From positions 23,978 through 87,977 of the forward strand of contig NZ_ACLR01000179.1 of NCBI RefSeq assembly GCF_000174775.1: a stretch of 64,000 nt of DNA. The letters are read 5' to 3'. Each line of letters opens with the position of its first letter. The stretch's first letter is position 1. Positions 43,961-52,161 of this stretch are shown here, piece by piece. Made by a program: the position numbers and the translations under genes. The notes under the pieces are model-generated. The model did no database searches. It was not told where the DNA came from and saw nothing but the letters and a program-made list of their open reading frames with translations. The DNA is from Porphyromonas uenonis 60-3. GTDB lineage: Bacteria > Bacteroidota > Bacteroidia > Bacteroidales > Porphyromonadaceae.

Positions 43961-45868
43961 ATGAAAAGAATCACTACCTACTGGCTATCTCTGATAGCCC
44001 TCCTGCTCCTTCCTCTAGGAGCGACAGCACAGAAGGTCATCCTCGAGGAGACCTTCGATGAAATCACCTCCGGTAGCAACACGAAAAACCCACGCTTCGC
44101 AATGCTCAGTCGCTGGAAGGGCAATGACAACACTACTTTGATGAAAAACATCTACCAGGCAGACCATGCTATTCTCGTGGGTAGCACATCAAACTCAGCA
44201 GTCGGCTACTTCGAGCTTAAGACGCTAGACCTGTCGGGCAATGCTGGAGCCTTTGACGTGACACTAGAGGTCAAGGGTATCAACACTGATGCGTCAGGTA
44301 TCCTCAAAGTATCAATTGTAGGCAACGATGCCTCCGCTCAGGAGTACACCCCCACCAAGTATCGTGAGGATGAGTGGGAGACGCACACTTTCTCTTTCTC
44401 TGGAGGACAGGGTGCTACGGTGCTTCGCATCGAGACCTTGAACAATGCCAGCGCTGACAACTGCAAGGGCGTTTTCATCAACAACCTCAAGGTAACTCAA
44501 ATGCAGGGTCAGCCAACGCTCGTATCTGACGTTAAGTCGGTAGACTTCCGCAGAGCCAACATCGGGGAGACTGCCAAGTTCCAGCTAGCGTTCGTCGGGA
44601 CAAACCTTACCGCTGCTGTAAAGACAGAGATAACGGGAGAAGGCAAGGATGCCTTTAAGATCGCTAAAGATGCCGAGAATACGGGCAAGCACACGCTCGA
44701 TCTAGAGTTTACACCTACCGCTGCAGGTAAGTGCGAGGCTACGCTACACATTACCTCTGGAGATCTCGTCCTAGACATTCCTCTTATGGGTGTAGGTGTA
44801 GATCCTGCTAACCCCTACGGTCTAGACCCTAATGCTAAGCCTGTAGAGAGTCTCAATGAGCCTTTCACGACGAATCCCCTACTCTCTGGCTGGCGCGAGG
44901 TAGCTTTCGAGGGAGATGTACACTGGGAGCCCCGGACTCCTTACAATGACGAGCCTGTTATGTCCATAGAGGCTGCGGGTAGTGGTCAGAAGGTACGTTC
45001 AGCACTCATCACGCCACTCGTCAAGATACCTAGCAGTGGTAGCAAGGTACGTCTGATGGCTGACTATCGTATAGGCTTTGCCAAGGGCGGCAAGTTCGTC
45101 GTCAAGCGCTTCAGCAAGGAGGGTAAGCTCATTGCAGACCTGAAGACGATCGAGCCTAAGGAGCCAGTTGATGAGATGGCTTATAAGTTTGAGCTTCTCT
45201 CCGAGGCTATCGAGGCCGATGGTCAGGATAGCTACTTCGTCTTTGAGTACATGGGTGACGACTCGCCAGCGATCAAGTCTGAGAGCAAGACGCTGACAGT
45301 CCTACTAGACAACGTCAAGCTCACCGCAGAGGAGATCCCAGCTCCTGTCCTTACGACAGACGCAGATAAGCTAGACTTCGGCACAGTCAATAAGGATGCT
45401 AAGGTGGAGAAGCCTATCATCGTCGAGGGTGAGCATATCCTCTCTCGTATCAAGGCTGAGATCGTAGGCGATGGCAAGGACTTCTTTGAGATTGACAAGA
45501 GTGCTCTACCTGCTAATGGTGGTGCCCTCAAAGTAACCCTCAAGGGGACCAAAGAGATTGCTTCCATCGAGGCTAAGCTCGTTCTAACCGCTGAGGGTGA
45601 GGCAAAAGGCATGAGCGTCACCAAGGAGATACCTCTCGTTGGCAAGATTGTCACGAGCACTCAGGAGATCCTCGGTGAGACCGCTCCCGTACGCTTTACC
45701 GCTGAGGGACTTGTCGTCGTGAGCGATGCTACACTAGCTCTATACAGTGCTGATGGTCAGCTCATCCTCGCTGGCAGCTACCGTGCTGGTGACCAGATCC
45801 GCATAGACTACACGGGCAGCGTCATCCTATACGTAGAGGGTGTCGCCTACAAGGGCACGCTCCGCTAA
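43961..45868 (+). CDS. Secreted beta-rich protein, probable T9SS cargo
   Basis: This 635-residue protein has a signal peptide (TYWLSLIALLLLPLGATAQ). Residues about 20-165 look like a carbohydrate-binding or choice-of-anchor jelly-roll domain (VILEETFDEITSGS and ETHTFSFSGGQGATVLRIET). Ig/BACON-like modules then follow in two similar sets: KSVDFRRANIGETAKFQLAF with GVDPANPYGLDPN, and DKLDFGTVNKDAKVEKPIIV. A second jelly-roll-like part lies between. The C-terminus (LALYSADGQLILAGSYRAGD, ending LYVEGVAYKGTLR) resembles a T9SS type A domain. It is probably surface-exposed, with an unknown ligand. Confidence 0.77.
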   Translation: MKRITTYWLSLIALLLLPLGATAQKVILEETFDEITSGSNTKNPRFAMLSRWKGNDNTTLMKNIYQADHAILVGSTSNSAVGYFELKTLDLSGNAGAFDVTLEVKGINTDASGILKVSIVGNDASAQEYTPTKYREDEWETHTFSFSGGQGATVLRIETLNNASADNCKGVFINNLKVTQMQGQPTLVSDVKSVDFRRANIGETAKFQLAFVGTNLTAAVKTEITGEGKDAFKIAKDAENTGKHTLDLEFTPTAAGKCEATLHITSGDLVLDIPLMGVGVDPANPYGLDPNAKPVESLNEPFTTNPLLSGWREVAFEGDVHWEPRTPYNDEPVMSIEAAGSGQKVRSALITPLVKIPSSGSKVRLMADYRIGFAKGGKFVVKRFSKEGKLIADLKTIEPKEPVDEMAYKFELLSEAIEADGQDSYFVFEYMGDDSPAIKSESKTLTVLLDNVKLTAEEIPAPVLTTDADKLDFGTVNKDAKVEKPIIVEGEHILSRIKAEIVGDGKDFFEIDKSALPANGGALKVTLKGTKEIASIEAKLVLTAEGEAKGMSVTKEIPLVGKIVTSTQEILGETAPVRFTAEGLVVVSDATLALYSADGQLILAGSYRAGDQIRIDYTGSVILYVEGVAYKGTLR

Positions 45869-45876
45869 TCCTATCT

Positions 45877-45911
45877 CGTGAGCCTGTCCCTAGCGACAGG
45901 CTCACGCCTTT
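45877..45911 (+). terminator. Hairpin terminator between two plus-strand genes
   Basis: CGTGAGCCTGTC pairs perfectly with GACAGGCTCACG (12 bp, 6-base loop) and is followed by CCTTTATAA. It lies 9 bases after the 43961-45868 stop and before the lipoprotein gene, so read-through may be partial. Confidence 0.8.
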
Positions 45912-45937
45912 ATAACCACGGTATAGCTTATTTAGAT

Positions 45938-47053
45938 ATGAAAAAGAACTGTATATGGGTCTGCGGGCTACTGCTCTCAGCACTCGTCCTCCTCGTCGGC
46001 TGTCATGGCTCGGACTCTCCCAGTGGAGCTCTGCGACTCTCTAAGGAGACGATCTCGATCACTGTCGGACAGGAGATTGCATTGACACGCACGGGCGAGG
46101 GTGGTGCCGTAGAGGTTATGCTCCCCAAGGGCAAAGACTTCGCACTCACTGTAGACAACGATCAGGTAGCTCAGGTCAAAGGTAAGACCATCAAGGGCGT
46201 AGCTCCTGGCAAAGCGACCGTCACCGTCACCGCTGGGGCTGAGCATGCTCTCCTGACGGTCGAGGTGCAGGCTATAAATAAGGATCAGAAGGTAACCCTC
46301 TCACCCACATGGATCAGTACTCCAGTAGATCGCGCCATCGTCTTCGGTGCCCAGGAAGGTGCGGGGGTCGATGTTGTCGTCACGACAACGCCAGCTACTG
46401 ACTTCACCATCTCTACATCCGATCCAGACAAGGTTAAGGTCGAGGGGCACAAGGTCACGGGTCTCGCCGTAGGAACCTACAAGCTAGCAATCCTCGCTGG
46501 TGGTGCCAAGGCAGACTTCGAATTGATCGTAGGGGACAAAGAGCTGACAGGGACCTTCCTCAAGAGTTCTGGTCGCAAGGTCCTCTTCGTCCCAGAGCAT
46601 CTTGAGGATGTGTGGGATCGTCAGGAGCTACTCAAGAAAATGATCGAGAGCAATACGAGCTATCTCTTTGACCACATTGACGAGGAGCACAAGGCCATAT
46701 GGTTTATAGACAAGAATGTAAAGGCTGGTCACATGTCGATGTCCTACAGTCATATCGTCTACGTCCTCAATCCTAAAGGCTCTGAGAGACCTCACCTTGA
46801 GGCGATGTACTTAGACCAGCCCAATGGGATGTTTGAGTTCACTTATGTCGGATACATTTCGGATCTAGGCTTTAATGTTGATCAAAACAATCCGCCCGAA
46901 CTACAGGTCGATCAGGAGGGCAATCACTACTTTGAGGATGTCCATCCCACACTCCCCTATACGGTACGTATATACTATAAGACACGTATCAACGATGAGG
47001 GGGATAAGGTCGAGGATGTATATGCTCGTCTGACTCCAGTCGTCCGTATGTAA
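45938..47053 (+). CDS. Lipoprotein with BIG2-like Ig repeats
   Basis: The protein is 371 residues from the ATG at 45938 (MKKNCIWVCGLLLSALVLLV-GC, lipobox Cys near residue 22). An in-frame start at 45878 would overlap the terminator, so the later one is chosen. Two or three bacterial Ig-like units (BIG2 pattern) follow: ISITVGQEIALTRTGEGGAV, VAQVKGKTIKGVAPGKATVTV and VKVEGHKVTGLAVGTYKLAI. A C-terminal domain of about 170 residues with SSGRKVLFVPEHLEDVWDRQ is not recognised. It probably stays on the cell envelope and is encoded beside two secreted proteins. Confidence 0.78.
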   Translation: MKKNCIWVCGLLLSALVLLVGCHGSDSPSGALRLSKETISITVGQEIALTRTGEGGAVEVMLPKGKDFALTVDNDQVAQVKGKTIKGVAPGKATVTVTAGAEHALLTVEVQAINKDQKVTLSPTWISTPVDRAIVFGAQEGAGVDVVVTTTPATDFTISTSDPDKVKVEGHKVTGLAVGTYKLAILAGGAKADFELIVGDKELTGTFLKSSGRKVLFVPEHLEDVWDRQELLKKMIESNTSYLFDHIDEEHKAIWFIDKNVKAGHMSMSYSHIVYVLNPKGSERPHLEAMYLDQPNGMFEFTYVGYISDLGFNVDQNNPPELQVDQEGNHYFEDVHPTLPYTVRIYYKTRINDEGDKVEDVYARLTPVVRM

Positions 47054-47084
47054 CGAGACGACAGAGCGAGCAACTCATACGACG

Positions 47085-47124
47085 AGGGGGCGCAAGAGAC
47101 TACACATCTTGCGCCCCCTCTCTT
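47085..47124 (+). terminator. Terminator after the BIG2-like lipoprotein gene
   Basis: AGGGGGCGCAAGA pairs perfectly with TCTTGCGCCCCCT (13 bp, 9-base loop) and is followed by CTCTTGTG. Confidence 0.85.
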
Positions 47125-47221
47125 GTGTCATATGGGGAGTATCCTGAGTACCCTCAGGGTAGCTTAGAGGTAGGCTGAACGGACAAACGAGCTCACAGAG
47201 AGTAACGGCCAACGTCCTCTA

Positions 47222-47240
47222 GAGACTGTTGCATAAAGGC
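47222..47240 (+). repeat. Solo end of the GAGACTGTTGCA element
   Basis: GAGACTGTTGCATAAAGGC matches the left end of the MITE-like element at 51523-51696 with one base difference. No right end is seen nearby, so this is a remnant. Confidence 0.55.
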
Positions 47241-47249
47241 TAATCAAAC

Positions 47250-47279
47250 GAGGGGTGTATCCACATGGACACACCCCTC
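47250..47279 (-). terminator. ilvE terminator
   Basis: GAGGGGTGT pairs with ACACCCCTC around a 12-base loop. On the minus strand it is followed by GTTTGATTAG. It lies about 90 bases beyond the ilvE stop. Confidence 0.65.
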
Positions 47280-47367
47280 TGTGCTGTGATCTAGTAGCTG
47301 CGTGAGAGCCTAGTCGCCTAGGCTGTCTACAGCATACCAGCGAGTCTCGTAAGCTTGAGTCGCTACA

Positions 47368-48387
47368 TTAGTCTAGTAGAGTGACCCAGCCGTGTGTATC
47401 GGGCTCGTCGCCGTACTGGATACCACGTAGCTTGTTGTAGAGCTTCTCGCAGATAGGACCAGGCTTACCATCCTTAGAGATCTGGTAAGTCTTGTGCTCA
47501 TCGAGATCGTCCACACGTAGTATCGGGCTAATGACAGCAGCCGTACCGCAAGCACCAGCCTCCTCAAAGGTAGCTAGCTCCTCCTCGGGTACATGACGGC
47601 GCTCTACCTTGAGACCTAGATCCTCAGCGAGCTGCATCAAGCTCTTGTTCGTGATAGAGGGGAGGATAGAGGTAGACTCAGGCGTGATGTAGGTGTTGTC
47701 CTTAATTCCGAAGAAGTTAGCAGGACCGCACTCATCGATATACTTCTTCTCCTTAGCATCGAGGAAGAGGCAAGCGCTGTAACCCTTCTCGTGAGCTAGG
47801 ACGGTAGGTACCATACCAGCGGCATAGTTACCACCCACCTTGATCGTACCCGTACCTAGAGGAGCCGCACGGTCATAGCCACGCATGATAGCCATAGGTG
47901 TAGGCTTGAAGCCCTCCTTGAAGTATGGGCCTACAGGAGATACGAAGACGATAAAGAGATACTCTGGCGCTGGCTTGACACCTACCTGAGCACCTAGACC
48001 GAGTAGGAGTGGACGGATGTAGAGCGAAGCACCACTCTCGTAGGGAGGTACGAAGTCCTTGTTGAGCTCGACAGCCTTCTTGACCGCCTTGATAAAGAGC
48101 TCCTCAGGCACGGGCGCCATGACGACACCCTCAGCTGAGCGGATCATACGCTTAGCATTCTCCTCGACACGGAAGAGGCGTATCTTACCATCCTTACCAC
48201 GGTAAGCCTTGAGACCCTCAAAAGCCTCCTGACCGTAGTGCAGACAGGTAGCACCCATGTGTAGCGTGACCGTCTCCTCCGAAGAGACCTCTAGCTCGCC
48301 CCACTTGCCATTACGATAGTAACAGCGCACGTTGTAATCGGTCTTGAGGTAACCAAACCCCAATGATGACCAGTCCAAATTCTTCAT
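47368..48387 (-). CDS. ilvE: Branched-chain-amino-acid aminotransferase
   Basis: The protein is 339 residues from the ATG at 48387 (MKNLDWSSLGFGYLKTDYNVR). An in-frame start at 48441 overlaps the promoter and is rejected. This is a fold-type IV PLP enzyme. Marks are LHYGQEAFEGLKAYRGKDG, YIRPLLLGLGAQVGVKPA, the PLP Lys in KVGGNYAAGMV, ECGPANFFGIKDNTYITP, and EEAGACGTAAVISPI. It transaminates leucine, isoleucine and valine. The length matches the longer (BCAT-II-like) group. It has its own promoter and terminator. Confidence 0.95.
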   Translation of the reverse strand: MKNLDWSSLGFGYLKTDYNVRCYYRNGKWGELEVSSEETVTLHMGATCLHYGQEAFEGLKAYRGKDGKIRLFRVEENAKRMIRSAEGVVMAPVPEELFIKAVKKAVELNKDFVPPYESGASLYIRPLLLGLGAQVGVKPAPEYLFIVFVSPVGPYFKEGFKPTPMAIMRGYDRAAPLGTGTIKVGGNYAAGMVPTVLAHEKGYSACLFLDAKEKKYIDECGPANFFGIKDNTYITPESTSILPSITNKSLMQLAEDLGLKVERRHVPEEELATFEEAGACGTAAVISPILRVDDLDEHKTYQISKDGKPGPICEKLYNKLRGIQYGDEPDTHGWVTLLD

Positions 48388-48438
48388 ACTATATATAGGT
48401 AAAGTTGTTAGTAAAGTCCGTGGTAAACGATTCGTCCA

Positions 48439-48446
48439 CAAAGATA
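48439..48446 (-). promoter_or_regulatory. -7 promoter element for ilvE
   Basis: The minus strand reads TATCTTTG 51 bases before the ATG at 48387. Confidence 0.6.
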
Positions 48447-48498
48447 CTATTTTATTTGGGATTGGGAAGTGAGAGGTTAGAGGAGACGAGTAGCGAAA

Positions 48499-48630
48499 TG
48501 TAAGGACGCACGGATAGTGTCGAGTCGGAGGGCGTCCGTCCTCGTTAAAACCACGACAATCACATTCTTTGACACAACGGACGTCCTCCCACTAAACACT
48601 TCTGTACGTTTCTCCAGCAATTACACGTCT
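48499..48630 (-). repeat. Dispersed intergenic repeat family B, copy 3
   Basis: The copy has TAAGGACGCACGGATAGTGTC, GTCCTCGTTAAAACCACGAC and TTTGACACAACGGACG, in reverse orientation to copies 1 and 4. It is more diverged. Three CTCCGACGCA-type words follow at 48636-48663. Confidence 0.7.
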
Positions 48631-48680
48631 GATAGCTCCGACGCACTCCGACGCACTCCGAGGACCCAGACACCACACCT

Positions 48681-48856
48681 CCGAGGAAATCGAAATTGCC
48701 TCGGTAGAAAATGAGGATCTTCCACGGAGGAATCAAAAAATTCTTCCGAACTTCGAAATCTTTCTTCCGAAGTTTCATTTCATTCTTCCGAACTTTTATA
48801 TCCCGGTTCCGTAGAGAATTTTCGTTTCCTCCCTGGCTATTGCTGATTTCCTCAGA
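48681..48856 (+). repeat. Dispersed intergenic repeat family A, copy 6
   Basis: The copy starts CCGAGGAAATCGAAATTGCC, then CCACGGAGGAATC, the CTTCCGAA core and GGTTCCGTAGAGAATTTTCG, and ends GATTTCCTCAG. Together with family B copy 3 it fills most of the 661-base gap before the InlB-repeat gene. Confidence 0.88.
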
Positions 48857-48909
48857 AGAAATCACATTAGCGGGTGAAATGTACGGGGCCTAATATCCAA
48901 CTTTTAAGC

Positions 48910-48940
48910 TTGTCATTGTATTCTTTTTTTATTATCTTAG
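48910..48940 (+). promoter_or_regulatory. Possible promoter of the InlB-repeat protein gene
   Basis: TTG at 48910-48912 and TATCTTAG at 48933-48940 have the -33/-7 spacing of Bacteroidetes promoters. The -7 box has one mismatch to TAnnTTTG. The ATG is at 49049. Confidence 0.4.
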
Positions 48941-49048
48941 CCCTTTGAAGAGGGACAGGTAGTTGTAGCATCAGTAGCTGTACCCGCCTCTACCCCGCTT
49001 CTAGACGGAAGAATACTTCAATCACTTACACTTAAAACAGATACGCTT

Positions 49049-51313
49049 ATGAAACGAATGTTATCTATCTTAGCGTTATTGGGAACTTTCTTCCTGCTGC
49101 CCCTCGTGGCACAGGCGCAGAAGTACACAGTAACCATCAACCAGGTGGAGCACGCCACCATCAAGGTGACTTACGGCTCCTATAGCTCCCCCACTGTAGT
49201 AAACAGCGGAGATCAGGTCGATAAAGGCACCTTTCTAACCATCCAGGTGACGCCTGATGCTGGTTACCAAGTAACCAACTACGTTGTCAACGGGGTCAAG
49301 AAAAAACTAAATACACTTGGAGGAGGCTTCGAGAGGGTTTCCGCTAACATGGAGATTTCTGCCAATGTAGTGGCAGCTACGCCTTGCATAGTCACCATCA
49401 CACCGCCTGAAAATGGGACTCTTAGGGTAATGAATGTGACGGCTAAGAAATTCCTTAAATCAGGAGAGACGGTAGACTCGGGCACGAGTATATACATGAG
49501 TGCAACGCCTGGCAAAGGTTATGACATCGACTACTGGCTCATAGATGAAAAGCAATACCAGCCCTCTGACAACAAGGATTCTCGCTATAGCAAGCTTTAC
49601 ACAGTAAAGAAGGATGTCACCATCTCTGTCAAGTTCAAGAACATCTCCCAGCCGACTCCCTCGGACTACACGGTGACGATGATCCAACCTAAGGAGGGGC
49701 AGGGCACGATGACCGCTTCCTACTACAATAAGGATGGTAACAAGACCGCTCTAACGACTGGTAACAGTGTGCCGAAGGGTACCTACGTCACCTTTGAGGT
49801 GAAGCCTGCCGAGGGCTACGAGATGGATCACTGGATGATCGATGATAAGCTTGTACCTGTAGAGGAGTCCTCCAACACGAAGGGTGTCATCGTCAATGCT
49901 AATCTCAAGGTAGAGCCTATCCTCAAGAAGGTAGGTGGCTCTGCACAACCCACAGAGGGTAAGATTACGATGGTTCAGCCTAAGACGGAGGAAGGCTCGA
50001 TGCGGGCTTACACCTTTGACGATGAGGGTGAGGAACTCCCGATCCAGGATGGTCAGTCCGTAAAGATCGGCACAAATATTACTTTCGCAGTTACTCCTGC
50101 CGAAGGCTACAAGATGTCCTCTTGGAAGGTCAATGACGAGACCAAGGAGGTGGATGCTACTACGCCTAATAAGATAAAGCTCACCGTCACGGGCAACCTC
50201 AAGGTAGAGCCCGTCCTCAAGGCTGAGACTCCTGTCAATCCGACAGAAGCTACACTGACCGTCAAGAGAGAGGGTACGGGAGCCACTATATCGGGTAAGT
50301 ATGTAACGCCTGATGAGAAGACTTTCTCTATCTGGGAAGGTAATACTAAGCAAGTACCTCTCGGCTCAAAGGTGACGCTCACAGCAAACCTTACTAAGGG
50401 CTTTGAGGTAACCTACATGAACAATGACACCCCCGCTCCCGAAGAGTCACTCTCCGAAGAGGGTAAGGTCTACACCTTTATCGTGCAGGGCAATGTTACT
50501 GTGGTCGCTAAGGTTACGGAGAAGCAAGTAGCAGGAGAATTTACTGTAACCTGCATCGCCGATCCCGAAAAGGGTGGTAAGGTATCCGCATCAACAGCCG
50601 AAGGTCCTATCACTAACGGGGACAAGGTTGCTGGAGGTGAGTACATCACGGTCAAGGCAACGCCCAATGAAGACTTCGAGGTTGATCAGTGGTTCGTAAA
50701 TACCAAGGAGCTCACATATAAAAAGGGCTCTGGATCTTTCACCTTCGCCCTAACTGAGGATGTCACGATCAAGGTAACCTTTAAGTCTACGCTACCTCCC
50801 GCTGAGTACGCTGTCACCGTAGAGCCTGCCCTGCCAAGTGCAGAGGCTGGTGAGGTACACCTCTTCCAGAAGAACGGGATCCCCTTTGAGAGTGGCAAGA
50901 GTGTCGTCGAGGGCACCGAGATGTATGTCGAGGTGACACCCGCAGCTAAGTATGAGCTAGAGACGCTCCAGGTGGGTGAGACGAAGATCCCCGCTGGTGA
51001 CGAGAAGCTTGTCAACATAGCTGGCGGTGTCAAGTACACCTTTACTGTTAAAGCTGCGACAAAGGTACAGGCTACCTTCAAGCTCGCCAATGCCATCGAG
51101 CAGCTAGCTCAGAGCGATGTCGCTGTCTACGTGACCAACGGTGGTACACGTCTCGAGATTGCTGGCGCTGCTGAGGGCGCAGAGGTACGCCTCTACGACT
51201 ACACAGGTCAGCTACTCCTGACGAGCACGGAGCATACCCTTAACATCAGCGCACTACCCGCTGGTAGCTACATCGTCCTCGTCGGCAACTACACGACCCG
51301 CATCGTCAAGTAA
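49049..51313 (+). CDS. Surface protein with divergent InlB-B-type repeats and T9SS sorting domain
   Basis: This 754-residue protein has a signal peptide (LSILALLGTFFLLPLVAQAQ). It then carries about eight repeats of 70-90 residues of the bacterial-repeat/InlB_B type. Each has a start like YTVTINQVEHATIKVTYG, a GT-x-V/I element, and a core such as VTPDAGYQVTNYVVNGV, VKPAEGYEMDHWMIDD, VTPAEGYKMSSWKVND or ATPNEDFEVDQWFVN. The last 70 residues (VRLYDYTGQLLLTS, ISALPAGSYIVLVG and TTRIVK) form a T9SS type A sorting domain. An adhesive or structural surface role is inferred. Repeat number may vary between strains. Confidence 0.88.
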   Translation: MKRMLSILALLGTFFLLPLVAQAQKYTVTINQVEHATIKVTYGSYSSPTVVNSGDQVDKGTFLTIQVTPDAGYQVTNYVVNGVKKKLNTLGGGFERVSANMEISANVVAATPCIVTITPPENGTLRVMNVTAKKFLKSGETVDSGTSIYMSATPGKGYDIDYWLIDEKQYQPSDNKDSRYSKLYTVKKDVTISVKFKNISQPTPSDYTVTMIQPKEGQGTMTASYYNKDGNKTALTTGNSVPKGTYVTFEVKPAEGYEMDHWMIDDKLVPVEESSNTKGVIVNANLKVEPILKKVGGSAQPTEGKITMVQPKTEEGSMRAYTFDDEGEELPIQDGQSVKIGTNITFAVTPAEGYKMSSWKVNDETKEVDATTPNKIKLTVTGNLKVEPVLKAETPVNPTEATLTVKREGTGATISGKYVTPDEKTFSIWEGNTKQVPLGSKVTLTANLTKGFEVTYMNNDTPAPEESLSEEGKVYTFIVQGNVTVVAKVTEKQVAGEFTVTCIADPEKGGKVSASTAEGPITNGDKVAGGEYITVKATPNEDFEVDQWFVNTKELTYKKGSGSFTFALTEDVTIKVTFKSTLPPAEYAVTVEPALPSAEAGEVHLFQKNGIPFESGKSVVEGTEMYVEVTPAAKYELETLQVGETKIPAGDEKLVNIAGGVKYTFTVKAATKVQATFKLANAIEQLAQSDVAVYVTNGGTRLEIAGAAEGAEVRLYDYTGQLLLTSTEHTLNISALPAGSYIVLVGNYTTRIVK

Positions 51314-51353
51314 GTCTAAGACGACGGATCCTTAACAGGTTCCTATACACTTC

Positions 51354-51397
51354 ACGAGGGAGATCCCCGCACAACTGGCGGAGGTCTCCCTCGTTAG
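51354..51397 (+). terminator. Terminator after the InlB-repeat gene
   Basis: ACGAGGGAGA pairs perfectly with TCTCCCTCGT across a 21-base loop. It lies about 40 bases after the stop and is followed by a heptad array. Confidence 0.65.
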
Positions 51398-51448
51398 AGA
51401 TTAGACTTTAGAGGTTAGAGGTTAGACTTTAGAGATTAGAGGGGTTAG
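51394..51448 (-). repeat. Heptad array TTAGAGG/TTAGACT-type (family C, copy 7)
   Basis: Seven units of the types TTAGAGG, TTAGACTT and TTAGAGA lie between the terminator and the MITE-like element. Confidence 0.75.
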
Positions 51449-51522
51449 CTATGTCGCAAAAAAAGCCCCTTGCTAGATATGCAAGAGGCTACTATATACT
51501 CAACGCCGTAACATCGTCACTT

Positions 51523-51696
51523 GAGACTTTGCATAAAGGCGAATCGCTGTGTTGCTTTCGGGATTCGGCTTCGGTCACATACGGAGGTATGCTCCCTTCA
51601 GACCTCACCCTCAGCGCCTTGCGACTCATCCTTTCTGCAAAGTCAGGACAATCTTGCAAGCAAGATTGTGAGACTGTTGACTTTTGCAACAGTCTC
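51523..51696. mobile_element. MITE-like element of about 174 bp, non-coding
   Basis: The left end GAGACTTTGCATAAAGGCG and the right end TTTTGCAACAGTCTC are imperfect inverted repeats. Inside are a perfect palindrome (ACAATCTTGC-AA-GCAAGATTGT, 51648-51669) and a terminal hairpin (GAGACTGTTG/CAACAGTCTC, 51670-51696). The minus strand has a short open frame containing SDSPLCKVSSDDVTALSI, a sequence type I recall as many small hypothetical proteins in Porphyromonas and Prevotella. That is consistent with a repeated element rather than a gene. Confidence 0.55.
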
Positions 51697-51762
51697 CACT
51701 CGTGAGCTCTGCGGAATTGATGGAGAGAAGGGGCAAGGCTGTGCTATGCGGTCGGTTTTTTG

Positions 51763-51770
51763 TAAGTTTG
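51763..51770 (+). promoter_or_regulatory. -7 promoter element for yajC
   Basis: TAAGTTTG lies 35 bases before the ATG at 51805 and just downstream of the MITE-like element. Confidence 0.5.
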
Positions 51771-51804
51771 CAGAAGTAATTGAATTCATCAACTATAGAT
51801 ACCT

Positions 51805-52131
51805 ATGAATATATTCCTTCTACAAGCAGCACAGCCTGCACAGGCAGCACCACAGGGAGCCCCTGCGTGGACTTCGCTCGTATTCTTTGTAGTCATCATC
51901 TTGATCTTTTGGCTTTTCTTCATTCGCCCTCAGAGCAAGCGACAGAAGAAACTGCAACAGCAGCGTGATGCGCTCGCTGTGGGCGACTCTATCATAACCG
52001 CTGGCGGTGTGCATGGTGTGATCCGCAAGGTGTACGAGCAGACCTTTGAGGTGGAGATAGCCAAGGATGTCTGCATAGAGATCTCCAAGAGCTCGGTATA
52101 TCCGCTCGGGACGGATCCTAACGCACGCTAG
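51805..52131 (+). CDS. yajC: Preprotein translocase subunit YajC
   Basis: This 108-residue inner-membrane protein has one transmembrane helix (SLVFFVVIILIFWLFFI, about residues 27-43). It is followed by the family signature RPQSKRQKKLQQQRDALAVGDSIITAGGVHG. It associates with SecDF in the Sec translocon. The N-terminal Ala/Pro/Gln-rich stretch (LQAAQPAQAAPQGAP) is typical of Bacteroidetes members. It starts the run yajC-ybbR-coaE-DUF4271. Confidence 0.95.
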   Translation: MNIFLLQAAQPAQAAPQGAPAWTSLVFFVVIILIFWLFFIRPQSKRQKKLQQQRDALAVGDSIITAGGVHGVIRKVYEQTFEVEIAKDVCIEISKSSVYPLGTDPNAR

Positions 52132-52161
52132 TAGACTCCCCAACCTGCTAAGACGCGAGCG

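Noticed and set aside
48388..48441. 18-residue N-terminal extension of IlvE
   Set aside because: The codon at 48441 lies within the promoter element at 48439-48446.
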